Below are positions 15,952 to 24,116 of a stretch of 37,972 nucleotides of DNA, piece by piece. The DNA lies in NCBI GenBank assembly GCA_001275005.1, contig JWZX01002966.1, forward strand, positions 1 to 37,972, given 5' to 3'. A model generated the notes under the pieces. That model saw only the letters and a program-made list of their open reading frames with translations, had not been told where the DNA came from and did no database searches. A program made the position numbers and the translations under genes. Origin of the DNA: Chrysochromulina tobinii. Its lineage: Eukaryota > Haptophyta > Prymnesiales > Chrysochromulinaceae. Positions within the stretch are counted from its first letter, which is position 1. The number at the start of each line of letters is the position of its first letter.

Positions 15952-18900
15952 ATGAGCAGTCCCCTTGTGCCCCTTGTGGCCATCCCAATCCTCAAGACGC
16001 CAGTCGGGGGCGGGGCTGCATCATCATCGTCGACGTGCAAGAAGAGCGCGCGTGGTTCATCTTCCGCCCGCGGTAGCAGCAGCAGCAACACAAACAATCC
16101 TCTCGGTGGCGGCGGTAGTGCGAGAAAGGGCAGTTCGACGCCGCGCGGCTCCGCTTCACCGCGCAGTACATCGGCAGCGCGTCCTGCCGCCAGCAAGTCA
16201 GCCAGCAGCAGCAGCAACAACAGCAGCAACAGCGGCAAGGCTCTGAACAGCGGCGGTAGCAGTGGCGGCAGGGGAAACTTTGCAGTAGGCAGCTCACTCG
16301 TATCTGCTGCAGCGCAGACCGCCAGCGAGACCGCGCAGAGCTCCGCGCAGACTGCCGGTATCGCTGCCAAAGCTGCAATTGTGGCGGCTGCCGTCGCCGC
16401 CGGAAGCAGCGGTAGCGCGACGAAGCTGGCCACACCGCCTCCAGCTCTGCCGCCTCCAGCCATGCCGCCTCCAGCCATGAAGCTGGCCATGCGGCCTCCT
16501 GCCTCGAGCCGCCTGTCTGAACTGTGTGCCGAAATTCAGGATGCACTCGAGCCGGAACTTCCGCGACTGCGCGATCTTTTCACCTCGTGGGACAAGGACA
16601 AAGATGGTGAGCTCGACCGCAAAGAGTTTGTGCGCGGGATCAACGCTGTGGGCGTGGCGGCCACCAAAGAGGAGCTACATCAGCTCTTTGACCAGTGGGA
16701 CACGAATACGTCGGGAAAGCTCGACCTTGCAGAGGTGATGACTGCGCTGCGCCGCGCGCAGCTACGCCGGCAGAACAGCATCGAAACCATCCAAAAGGCC
16801 ATGCGGGAGCGCACGTCGCGCCAAGACGTGCAGTCAAAGCCTGCGGCGGAGACGAGCAGTGGCGGCGGAAGCAGCAACAGCAGCAGCGAGAGTGCAGTCG
16901 CATCCGCCTTGGCTTCTGCACCCGCAGCGTCCGCAGTAGTGCCGGCCACGATTTCAGATCAATCCTCAAAGAAGGCAAGCAGCCTGCGCCCCATAGGCCA
17001 GGCCTTGCTCGCCGTGCAAACGCCGCCGACCGCCAAGGGTGGCGGCGCCGGTGCCTCGAGCAGCAGCAAGGGCGGCCCGCCACGCCGCATCCAGCGGCGC
17101 AACTTGGAGGAGTGCACGTCCGAGGCAGAGGAACACGATTGGACGGCGTCACAGTGGCTGCAGAGCCTGATGCTGCACGAGGTCCTCATCTCCGCATTCG
17201 AGCTGCCGCCTGCGGGCGCGAAACAGTTCAACTTTGTCAAGCGGCTCACCAGGCAAGATCTCGAGGAGAAGCTTCTGCGGCAAGACGTGCTCGTGGCTCT
17301 CGTCGACGCGGTGCATGAGGGCGTGATGAAGCTGAGCGGTGGTGCGGGCGGGCCGCAGGATGGAACGATCAAGTCCGACAAGTTCCAGACAAATGCCAAG
17401 TTCCAAATGAGCTACGGCTCTCTCTCACTCTTCTACGGCGGGCTCGAGTCGCTGCTCGGCCCGCCCAAGATGGTGCGTGGCTCCCTCTTCAATGCCATGG
17501 AGGGCGAACACACGGCGGAGAAGGATAGCTTCATCATGTTTACCACACCGAACGGCGTGACGACGCAGTCGGCGACCGAATGGGAAGTTGTGAGCGCGCC
17601 AAGCCGTGGCACCACGTACCCCGAGCGCGAGGGCTTTCGCGACCGTCATCCCGAGTTGTGCCGCCGGCTCAGGTCGCTCGACGACTACATGGCGATTATG
17701 GAGGTGGAGTGCAACCAGAAGCTGCGCAAGGCAGGGCACTCGGAACTCATCAAGGAGGAGTTGTGTGGTGGCCGTCTGTACACGGGGCCAATGTACGCCA
17801 AGTACAACACGGTGCTCCGCGCCAAGTCACGCGACAAGTACCTGGTCGAGCTCGCGGCCAGCCTCACCCTCGGCAACGATTACGTGACCACGATCCACGC
17901 GTGCAACTCGTGCGTGCTCAAGCTCTCGAAGCTGACCAAGGCGGGCAAGGTGTGGCGCGGCATCAAAGGTGCTAAGTTGCCCAAGACCTTTTGGGTGGCC
18001 AACGACATGGGCGTGCGCGGCGGCATCGAATACGGCTTCTCATCGACATCCACCGACAAGGCGCAGGCGTTCGAGTACGCGACAGGCGGCGACCGTCAGG
18101 AGGGCGATGCCAGTACAATCTTCGAGATGCAGATGGGCATGGTCGACCGCGGCGCCGATCTGACGTGGCTCTCGCAGTACCCACACGAGCGCGAGGTACT
18201 GCTGCCGCCGCTCACGGGCCTCGAGGCGCTCGAGCACTCGGTTGAGGGCGGTGTGCTCGTGATCCAGTCGCGTTTCTCGCTCAACATGGCGGCGCACACG
18301 CTCGAGCAGGTGCTCTCGCGCCGGCGTAAGATGCTCATGGACATGTGTTTGGGCATCGAGCTCGAGTTGCGCGACCAGCTCGACGAGCGGCTGGGCACGC
18401 TCGCCATCAAGATTTTGAACCTTTCGCTGCAGTTCGGCCCCTTTGCCAAGCCGACGGAGTGGTTCAACGATGATGAGAACTTTGCGCAGGTGATGTCTTC
18501 AACGCTCCGGCTGCAGCATGTGCTCCAGAGCGAGATTGGCAAACTCGCGAGCCACATGGAGAAGCCCGATATCTCCTTCCGTGGCTGGCGGGAGCTGGCC
18601 GACTCGCGCACGTGGCTCATCGCCGGCTGGGCCAATGCGCGTACCTCGCAGAGCGAGGTTTCCGTTGACCTGCGTGAGGCGTGTCTCACCGATGCCGAGG
18701 GGGTGGTCCTCGCCGAGTGCCTCCAAAAGTGCCCGCGCCTCACCTCGCTCGACCTGCGCGGCAATCCTGCGCTCAAGGATGCGGGGCTCGCGGCGCTTTG
18801 CCAGGCGTTGCGCGATGAGAAGCCCGGGCATCCGCGCTCGCTCTGCGGTGTCTCGCCCGGCAACACACGGCTCGAGGTGCAGCGCCAGTTCGGGCCTGAG

Positions 18901-20124
18901 GAGATGGTCGACCTCCAGCTGATCGTGGCCGAGCTTGAGAATCACATCTATTCCGAGTCCGTGACGGCGGGCATGGGCGGCAAAGCGACGAGCGGCACGA
19001 TCCAGCTCAACCGGCGCGGCGGCGGCGGCAAAAAAGAGGACGGGGCCTCGGGCTGGCAGCCGCTCATGTGGGCTGCACGCGCGTGCCACGTGCAAATCGC
19101 CCAGCAGCTGCTACGCAACGGCGCGAACGTCAATGAGCAGGAGGCGGCCGGCTCGCACTCGAATAAGTACTCGCCGCTGCACATGGCGTGCTACAAGGGG
19201 CATTCCGAGATGGCGCGGCTGCTGCTGCGCTGCGGCGCCGACCTGACACTTAAGGATGTTAACGGGCAGACGGCCAGGACAGTTGCCGAGAAAAAGGCGC
19301 ATACGGAGCTCGTCGAGCTGCTCGATGCCCATGCGGCCAGCCCGTTGCCGCCGCTCTTGGGTGGAGGAGCGCAGGTCGCCATACAGAGTCAGTCGGGAGG
19401 AACGGCCAGCGTTACGAAGAGCATGGCGCCACCGCCAGTTGCAAAGCGGCAACCCATTGGCGGCGGCGCCGGCGCCGGCGCGATGAGTGGCCGCAGCGGT
19501 AGCCTCGCACCCAAGGGAGCGCAAGAGAGCAATAGGGGTGCGCCTCTCACTCCCAAGAGCGACGGCGGCCTCTCACCCCAGGTGCTGACACCCAAGGGAT
19601 CGCAAGAGAGCGATGGGGGTGCGCCTCTCATTTCCAATGAAGCGCAGGAGAGCACAAGCTCGCACGCGCCGACGCCGCCGACGCCCCACGGGCAGGTGGC
19701 CAGGACAGTTGCCGAGAAAAAGGCGCATACGGAGCTCGTCGAGCTGCTCGATGCACATGAGGCCAACCCGTTGCCGCCGCTCTTGGGTGGAGGAGCGCAG
19801 GTCGCCATACAGAGTCAGTCGGGAGGAACGGCCAGCGTTACGAAGAGCAAGGCGCCACCGCCAGTCGCAAAGCGGCAACCCATTGGCGGCGGCGCCGGCG
19901 CCGGCGCGATGAGTGGCCGCAGCGGTAGCCTCACACCCAAGGGTGCGCAAGAGAGCAATAGGGGTGCGCCTCTCACTCCCAAGAGCGACGGCGGCCTCTC
20001 ACCCCAGGTGCTGACACCCAAGGGATCGCAAGAGAGCGATGGGGGTGCGCCTCTCATTTCCAATGAAGCGCAGGAGAGCACAAGCTCGCACTCGCCGACG
20101 CCGCCGCCGCCCCGAGCCATGTAG
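15952..20124 (+). CDS. EF-hand / mono-ADP-ribosyltransferase / LRR / ankyrin protein
   Basis: A 1390-aa single-frame protein. The N-terminal 180 residues are Ser/Gly/Ala/Pro-rich. Two EF-hands follow, with loops at 214-225 (DKDKDGELDRKE) and 250-261 (DTNTSGKLDLAE), both largely canonical. A low-complexity linker leads to an ADP-ribosyltransferase-like domain at about 580-770. It shows YTGPMYAKYNTVLR, the NAD-binding Arg669 in VWRG, the S-T-S strand at 698-700 and the catalytic E-x-E pair Glu746/Glu748 in HEREV. This is the R-S-ExE pattern of arginine-directed mono-ARTs. An RNase-inhibitor-type leucine-rich repeat lies at about 903-955 and ankyrin repeats at about 1033-1130. The last ankyrin helix and the tail after it are duplicated in tandem. 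Calcium-gated ADP-ribosylation of a partner bound by the repeats is inference from domain order; no signal peptide is seen. Confidence 0.82.
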   Translation: MSSPLVPLVAIPILKTPVGGGAASSSSTCKKSARGSSSARGSSSSNTNNPLGGGGSARKGSSTPRGSASPRSTSAARPAASKSASSSSNNSSNSGKALNSGGSSGGRGNFAVGSSLVSAAAQTASETAQSSAQTAGIAAKAAIVAAAVAAGSSGSATKLATPPPALPPPAMPPPAMKLAMRPPASSRLSELCAEIQDALEPELPRLRDLFTSWDKDKDGELDRKEFVRGINAVGVAATKEELHQLFDQWDTNTSGKLDLAEVMTALRRAQLRRQNSIETIQKAMRERTSRQDVQSKPAAETSSGGGSSNSSSESAVASALASAPAASAVVPATISDQSSKKASSLRPIGQALLAVQTPPTAKGGGAGASSSSKGGPPRRIQRRNLEECTSEAEEHDWTASQWLQSLMLHEVLISAFELPPAGAKQFNFVKRLTRQDLEEKLLRQDVLVALVDAVHEGVMKLSGGAGGPQDGTIKSDKFQTNAKFQMSYGSLSLFYGGLESLLGPPKMVRGSLFNAMEGEHTAEKDSFIMFTTPNGVTTQSATEWEVVSAPSRGTTYPEREGFRDRHPELCRRLRSLDDYMAIMEVECNQKLRKAGHSELIKEELCGGRLYTGPMYAKYNTVLRAKSRDKYLVELAASLTLGNDYVTTIHACNSCVLKLSKLTKAGKVWRGIKGAKLPKTFWVANDMGVRGGIEYGFSSTSTDKAQAFEYATGGDRQEGDASTIFEMQMGMVDRGADLTWLSQYPHEREVLLPPLTGLEALEHSVEGGVLVIQSRFSLNMAAHTLEQVLSRRRKMLMDMCLGIELELRDQLDERLGTLAIKILNLSLQFGPFAKPTEWFNDDENFAQVMSSTLRLQHVLQSEIGKLASHMEKPDISFRGWRELADSRTWLIAGWANARTSQSEVSVDLREACLTDAEGVVLAECLQKCPRLTSLDLRGNPALKDAGLAALCQALRDEKPGHPRSLCGVSPGNTRLEVQRQFGPEEMVDLQLIVAELENHIYSESVTAGMGGKATSGTIQLNRRGGGGKKEDGASGWQPLMWAARACHVQIAQQLLRNGANVNEQEAAGSHSNKYSPLHMACYKGHSEMARLLLRCGADLTLKDVNGQTARTVAEKKAHTELVELLDAHAASPLPPLLGGGAQVAIQSQSGGTASVTKSMAPPPVAKRQPIGGGAGAGAMSGRSGSLAPKGAQESNRGAPLTPKSDGGLSPQVLTPKGSQESDGGAPLISNEAQESTSSHAPTPPTPHGQVARTVAEKKAHTELVELLDAHEANPLPPLLGGGAQVAIQSQSGGTASVTKSKAPPPVAKRQPIGGGAGAGAMSGRSGSLTPKGAQESNRGAPLTPKSDGGLSPQVLTPKGSQESDGGAPLISNEAQESTSSHSPTPPPPRAM
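19262..20113 (+). repeat. Tandem duplication, 426-bp period, at the 3' end of the ART gene
   Basis: Unit 1 is 19262-19687 and unit 2 is 19688-20113. They are nearly identical, the period is exactly 142 codons and the frame is kept. Each unit encodes part of an ankyrin repeat (TARTVAEKKAHTELVELLDA) and a Pro/Ser/Gly-rich tail. Few substitutions separate the copies, so the event is recent or the copies are homogenised. Confidence 0.95.
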
Positions 20125-20331
20125 CAGGTCATCAGACCGGTCTGCTCTATATCGCTCGAGGGTGCGCTGCTGACGCGAAACGCAGCCGCAAGCGGAAGCC
20201 GCCCAACGGAGGCGACTCCCACTCCGCTTCCATCCACCAAGCCGATAGATTCAGATTTCAGTCCCTGTGCGCATTTTGAGATTTCAGGTTTATTTAATCT
20301 TTCTGTCATGTGCCGCTCTGGGCAGAACACT
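20125..20331. other. Short convergent intergenic region
   Basis: About 200 bp of 3' flank between the ART gene and the EF-hand gene. An A/T-rich stretch at 20255-20310 may carry 3'-end processing signals; nothing else is seen. Confidence 0.4.
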
Positions 20332-22194
20332 CTACGTGTACACTAGCTGTGCTCTCTGGACGTGCTCTATGTAGCCGGCGGACCGCGGATTTATTGGCTG
20401 CCGCCGCCCATGGTGCTCTGGCGGTCCTCCCTGCACGGCTAGTCGACCCGACAGATGTCCAGAGGTCCCAAAATTTATGTATGCAACGTTCGGGCTGCGA
20501 AGGGCACGCTCCGTGCGCAGAACTCGGATGCCCTTGGGCGGCCAGTTGAGCTTGCGACTGATGTAGAGCACGTCCGGGGGAGGCGGCGGCGCTCGGTGCG
20601 GCTGCAAAGCGATGCGCGCCGCCTCTTCTGCAACGCGAGGCAGCTCGTGCAGCTCGCAGATGCGCAGCGCGCGAGGCGCACCGAGAGTCCTATCCCGCTG
20701 AGAACCTTGGCTTGCGGCGTGCGCCGCGGGCGGTGTCGGAGCCAGGCGGTGCACGGGCGACGGCCTCTGCGCGGCGATTCTCTGCTTGTCGCGCTGTAGC
20801 CCGTAATCAAGCGGCCACGCAGGCGGACGGCCACTAGGCCGCCAGATCGCGCGAATTTCCGAGGAATCCGGTGGCGCCGGACTTGCTGGTTCGAGGTCGA
20901 ACGCCGAGCGACGCGCCTGCGGCGTGCTGAAGAAAGATGGAGTAATGCTCACAGTGGATGACCCCGACGAAATGCGGCGCATCACAGGTGGTCGCCGCCG
21001 GGACGATGACGCCGACACTGACCGCCTCCGTGGTTCTATCCAGCGCGCAAAATTTGCGATGCTGAGCGTCACATTCTTGGCGAGGTCCTGTTCCACGGCG
21101 ATGGAATCAAAAGTATCCTCGACCGCCCCACGAACCTTGTCGTACCAAAGCTCGTTGGTCGAGCCGATTAGTCGCTTCCAATTCTGCAACCACTCTCTCT
21201 TCCGGAGCGTGCCGTCCTTGTTTGCACCATACCACGCCTCGAGTAAGTCATCAACGTGCGCGCCACACCGTTCGACCCCCTCCCGCAGCTCGTCGCGCAG
21301 CCGATCTTCGTCCCACGGCTCATCGTCCTCAAACACGCGCGACCTCAACGAAAGGTGCTTGAGCGCACGCTTTCGCGCTCGGCCGCTCAGAGGCGAGTCA
21401 TTGACCCACGCACTAAACTCGTCGAATGTGATGCCGCCCGAGTCATTCTCGTCAAGCCGCTCAAATATCTGCGCCAACACGTTGTGTGGTCCGTGGAAGC
21501 CTAATCTACCCATCGCCGCGATGAATTCGTCTCGGTCCACAAGGTTGTCGCAGTCATCATCCAAATGCTCAAAGAGCTGCACCAATCCGATATTGTGTTC
21601 CTGAAGAATGTAAGCGAGTGCATGGCGCACACTATCCGGACCGCCACCAAACGTCCAAGCAGCTGTCGACATCAGATTTAGCTTGGGCGCCTCCTTTAGC
21701 ACATGCTTGTCCAGCGCCGCATTCCACATCATTGCAACCATACATTCCTTCATCCTCGCCGACCTCGGTGACGTTTGATGTTGCCGCCTGTTCGTAAGCT
21801 CCTCGAGCAGCAGTTTATACGGTAGCGCGCCATCCTGACTCATTTCAAGGAAGAGTTCGTGCGCTTCTGCACTGAAACCTAGGTCGCGGGCGAAATGTGT
21901 GAACTCCCATTCATCCAGGCACCCATCGCACACGCGGAGGTCATACGCCTTGAAGATGGCGAGAGCGCCCATATTAGCGGTGAGTGCCGCGGCACTTAGC
22001 GACCACTGCACAAAGTCCGAACGTTTGACAAATCCATTGTTCGATCCCTCTATCATGCTGAACCATGCCTTGATATCCTCTGGCTTTTGGCTCTGACGGA
22101 CGCGCAAAGGCAGCACCTTGAGAAACTCGCTGAACGAGATCTCGCCATCATCGTGGTGGCCAGCGTCCATGAAGGACCTGTGATGCTGCCGCAT
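20332..22194 (-). CDS. EF-hand protein, copy with degenerate N-terminal loops
   Basis: A 620-aa protein starting at ATG 22194; the frame has a stop at about 22261, which supports this start. Two good EF-hand loops lie at 212-223 (DDDCDNLVDRDE) and 248-259 (DENDSGGITFDE). The N-terminal loops (residues 12-23, around 49-60 and 85-96) keep the helix-loop-helix spacing but have lost key calcium ligands, including the first Asp of loop 1. The whole N-terminal 400 residues align in order with the EF-hand protein at 31410-34211 (for example QWSLSAAA versus LWSLGTSA, and PWDEDRLRDEL versus DWDADQLRLQI). The C-terminal 200 residues are Arg/Pro/Ser-rich and unrecognised. It is probably a soluble calcium sensor or a scaffold derived from one. 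Confidence 0.8.
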   Translation of the reverse strand: MRQHHRSFMDAGHHDDGEISFSEFLKVLPLRVRQSQKPEDIKAWFSMIEGSNNGFVKRSDFVQWSLSAAALTANMGALAIFKAYDLRVCDGCLDEWEFTHFARDLGFSAEAHELFLEMSQDGALPYKLLLEELTNRRQHQTSPRSARMKECMVAMMWNAALDKHVLKEAPKLNLMSTAAWTFGGGPDSVRHALAYILQEHNIGLVQLFEHLDDDCDNLVDRDEFIAAMGRLGFHGPHNVLAQIFERLDENDSGGITFDEFSAWVNDSPLSGRARKRALKHLSLRSRVFEDDEPWDEDRLRDELREGVERCGAHVDDLLEAWYGANKDGTLRKREWLQNWKRLIGSTNELWYDKVRGAVEDTFDSIAVEQDLAKNVTLSIANFARWIEPRRRSVSASSSRRRPPVMRRISSGSSTVSITPSFFSTPQARRSAFDLEPASPAPPDSSEIRAIWRPSGRPPAWPLDYGLQRDKQRIAAQRPSPVHRLAPTPPAAHAASQGSQRDRTLGAPRALRICELHELPRVAEEAARIALQPHRAPPPPPDVLYISRKLNWPPKGIRVLRTERALRSPNVAYINFGTSGHLSGRLAVQGGPPEHHGRRQPINPRSAGYIEHVQRAQLVYT

Positions 22195-22433
22195 CAGCGG
22201 CTGCGCGTCCTGAACGTCTGGTCCGGATGCTGCGCCTTCACCCCCAAACCCTCCAGCTCGTCAAAACCTGTCGTTCAGCAAGCCGGGCGTTCGTCGCGAA
22301 GCGGATTTTGACGTTTCATTAGCGGATGTCGCGTCTGTCGTGTTATTAACGTTCACACGAGACGTCTTGCAACTTGGGTTCACACTCTCTTGGGTTTCCC
22401 CCCCAAAGCTTAAAGGCGTCACATCGCGCCGCG

Positions 22434-22449
22434 TACAATGTACATTGTA
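22434..22449. promoter_or_regulatory. 16-bp perfect palindrome TACAATGTACATTGTA
   Basis: The sequence equals its own reverse complement. It sits 240 bp upstream of the EF-hand ATG and 377 bp upstream of the proline-rich gene ATG, in A/T-richer DNA. The symmetry suggests a binding site for a dimeric factor; this is inference. Confidence 0.6.
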
Positions 22450-22605
22450 TCTCTGCTTCGAGAGGCAACGGAATAATTGTACATGTATTGTCCTCGTCCC
22501 CCTTTCTTCAAATTGCCCGTGCCCGTGCCCGTGACGGTGGCTGCTGGAGATGCCGCAAATAATTCACAATGATGTTGTTTCCGAAGTCCCACCGTTTCAA
22601 AGACG

Positions 22606-22778
22606 GCCGGGGGAGCCGGGACACACACAGCCTCATGGGACACGGCCACCCGACTCCCCCGGGCGCACAAGGGCACACGGACCCCCGTACCGGTAAAAAG
22701 ACACCGGGGGGAGCCGGGACACACACGGGACAACGGACCTATCACTGGGGGTCGCCGTGTGTGTCCCGGCCCCCCCGG
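22606..22778. repeat. Cluster of GC-rich repeats with the dispersed 35-bp repeat, copy B
   Basis: Two direct copies (22606-22627, 22704-22726) and one inverted copy (22757-22778) of a 22-23 bp C/G/A-rich motif. The last two could pair into a stem of about 22 bp with a loop of 30 nt. Positions 22686-22720 are the perfect reverse complement of 11876-11910. Confidence 0.8.
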
Positions 22779-22825
22779 TGCAAAACTCCGCAAGCACAAA
22801 ACCTTCTCAAAGTCTCTCTTTCTGA

Positions 22826-23509
22826 ATGCTTCCGCTTCCATTCGCCACATGTCTGGCCGCGTGGGTTGCCCCGATGCGCTTCCCGGCGGGCGCCCACCAG
22901 CTTCCTGTCGTGATGGCTGAGGACGTTGATGGCGGCTCAAAGATCTTTTATGACATCGACGACCCGTACGACCCGCTTGGCAAGGCCGAGTCATCCGCGG
23001 TTTCATCGCCCGAGTACTGGCGTCTCTCTGGTGCCCAAACGTTCGCTGAGTACCACACGAAGCGCGGCAGGAACACGATTCCATCGGTCCCCGCGACAGC
23101 CACACACAAGCCGCGACCATGGACGAATGACGGGGTGCCGCGGCAAGCCGTCCCCGTGCGGCAAGTCGCCCCCTACACTCGGCCAGTGCCAGCTGTGCCG
23201 CCGCCCACGGGCGTGTCGCTGACGCAGGCAAGCGCATCGCCGCCAACGGGCATGGTGATGCCAACAGCCCCGCCGCCGGTGATGGGTCTAGTGCCACCGC
23301 CAACTGCTGTGCCGCCGCCACCAGCAGTGTCGCCGTCGTGGTCATCACTTAACTTGGCGGGGAAGGTCACGTTGATCAAGGATGTGCTTGGCCTTGACCC
23401 CAACCTGAACCTTGCATCCACCATTCGAATTGCGAAGGAGGAGGTCGGGTGCGAGGCTGAAGGCAATCTCAATGCTCAAGCTGATGCGCTGCTCCAACAG
23501 ATAATGTAG
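22826..23509 (+). CDS. Small proline-rich protein, function unknown
   Basis: The product is 227 aa from ATG 22826. An internal ATG at 22913 (MAEDVDGGSKIFYDIDD) would give 198 aa and a more acidic, protein-like start, so the first 29 residues are doubtful. The middle (about 90-170) is rich in Pro/Val/Ala with repeated PPP, PTG and PTA words. The C-terminal 50 residues look helical (KVTLIKDVLGLDPNLNLAST, then ADALLQQIM). No family is recognised. The ordered ends joined by a Pro-rich linker suggest an adaptor; this is inference. It reads divergently from the EF-hand gene across the repeat-rich region. Confidence 0.55.
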   Translation: MLPLPFATCLAAWVAPMRFPAGAHQLPVVMAEDVDGGSKIFYDIDDPYDPLGKAESSAVSSPEYWRLSGAQTFAEYHTKRGRNTIPSVPATATHKPRPWTNDGVPRQAVPVRQVAPYTRPVPAVPPPTGVSLTQASASPPTGMVMPTAPPPVMGLVPPPTAVPPPPAVSPSWSSLNLAGKVTLIKDVLGLDPNLNLASTIRIAKEEVGCEAEGNLNAQADALLQQIM

Positions 23510-24116
23510 CTGGCGATTCGCTTGGCGTCGGGTTGCCCGATCCTCATTTTGATCGAGAAAGCATCCGACGATCGATTTGTGCGAATGTGGTGATCTCATG
23601 GGCGAACTGGCTCAACTGGCTCAAACGCTGGAGATCATTTTTGGCGCAACTGGCGCAGTCTCGTGTACCATCAACCTTGCCGGCTGACACCAGCGCGCAG
23701 CGGCACGCAGCATGTGCATGAATTGCGGACGTGACCCTCCGTATGTGGTGTGATGTCGGTGTCATCGACTGACCTGTCTCTCGTGTCCATGTCGTAAGAG
23801 TCGGAGTTTAAGCATGTGCGATGTTGATGTCGTGGCGCTAGAGCGTAGAGTTTTTCCAGATAAAAGATTGAGAGTGTGCAGCGTGCTTCCGAACCAAATC
23901 GTACTACCTGTGTAACCTCCAGACCGTCCGTTGTACTTTCTACTTAGCGCTCGACGTGACATGAGCACATGACTTCCGGGTCGCGCGTCGCGGCCTGGGG
24001 CTCATGTGTCGTCTGCCAGTGAGACCGTTTCGCGTTCGCGCGATCCGGACTGATGTCAGGTTGTGCGCGCCGTTCATCGATCTCCTTCTCAGTGCTTGCT
24101 CGAGTTCATCGGGCGT
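23510..24116. other. Intergenic between converging genes
   Basis: About 600 bp with no gene seen on either strand. It is 3' flanking sequence for both neighbours, of lower GC than the genes, with short AACTGGCTC repeats near 23604-23625. Confidence 0.5.

Larger units (their letters stand above)
22195..22825. promoter_or_regulatory. Divergent promoter region with palindrome and repeat cluster
   Basis: 630 bp between divergent starts. It holds a perfect 16-bp palindrome, TACAATGTACATTGTA, at 22434-22449, and AATTGTACATGTA at 22475-22487, which recurs inverted at 36504-36516. It also holds copies of a CCGGGGGAGCCGGGACACACAC motif at 22606-22627 and 22704-22726, an inverted copy at 22757-22778, and the 35-bp dispersed repeat at 22686-22720. 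Confidence 0.55.

Noticed and set aside
20885-20905. T-loop-like GGTTCGAGGTC as a tRNA
   Set aside because: There is no matching acceptor, D or anticodon arm, and it lies inside the EF-hand coding region.
22419-23348. Long minus-strand open frame over the proline-rich gene
   Set aside because: It runs antisense through the proline-rich gene and the repeat cluster, is Arg/Ala/Pro-rich, and has no domain. It looks like a compositional shadow.
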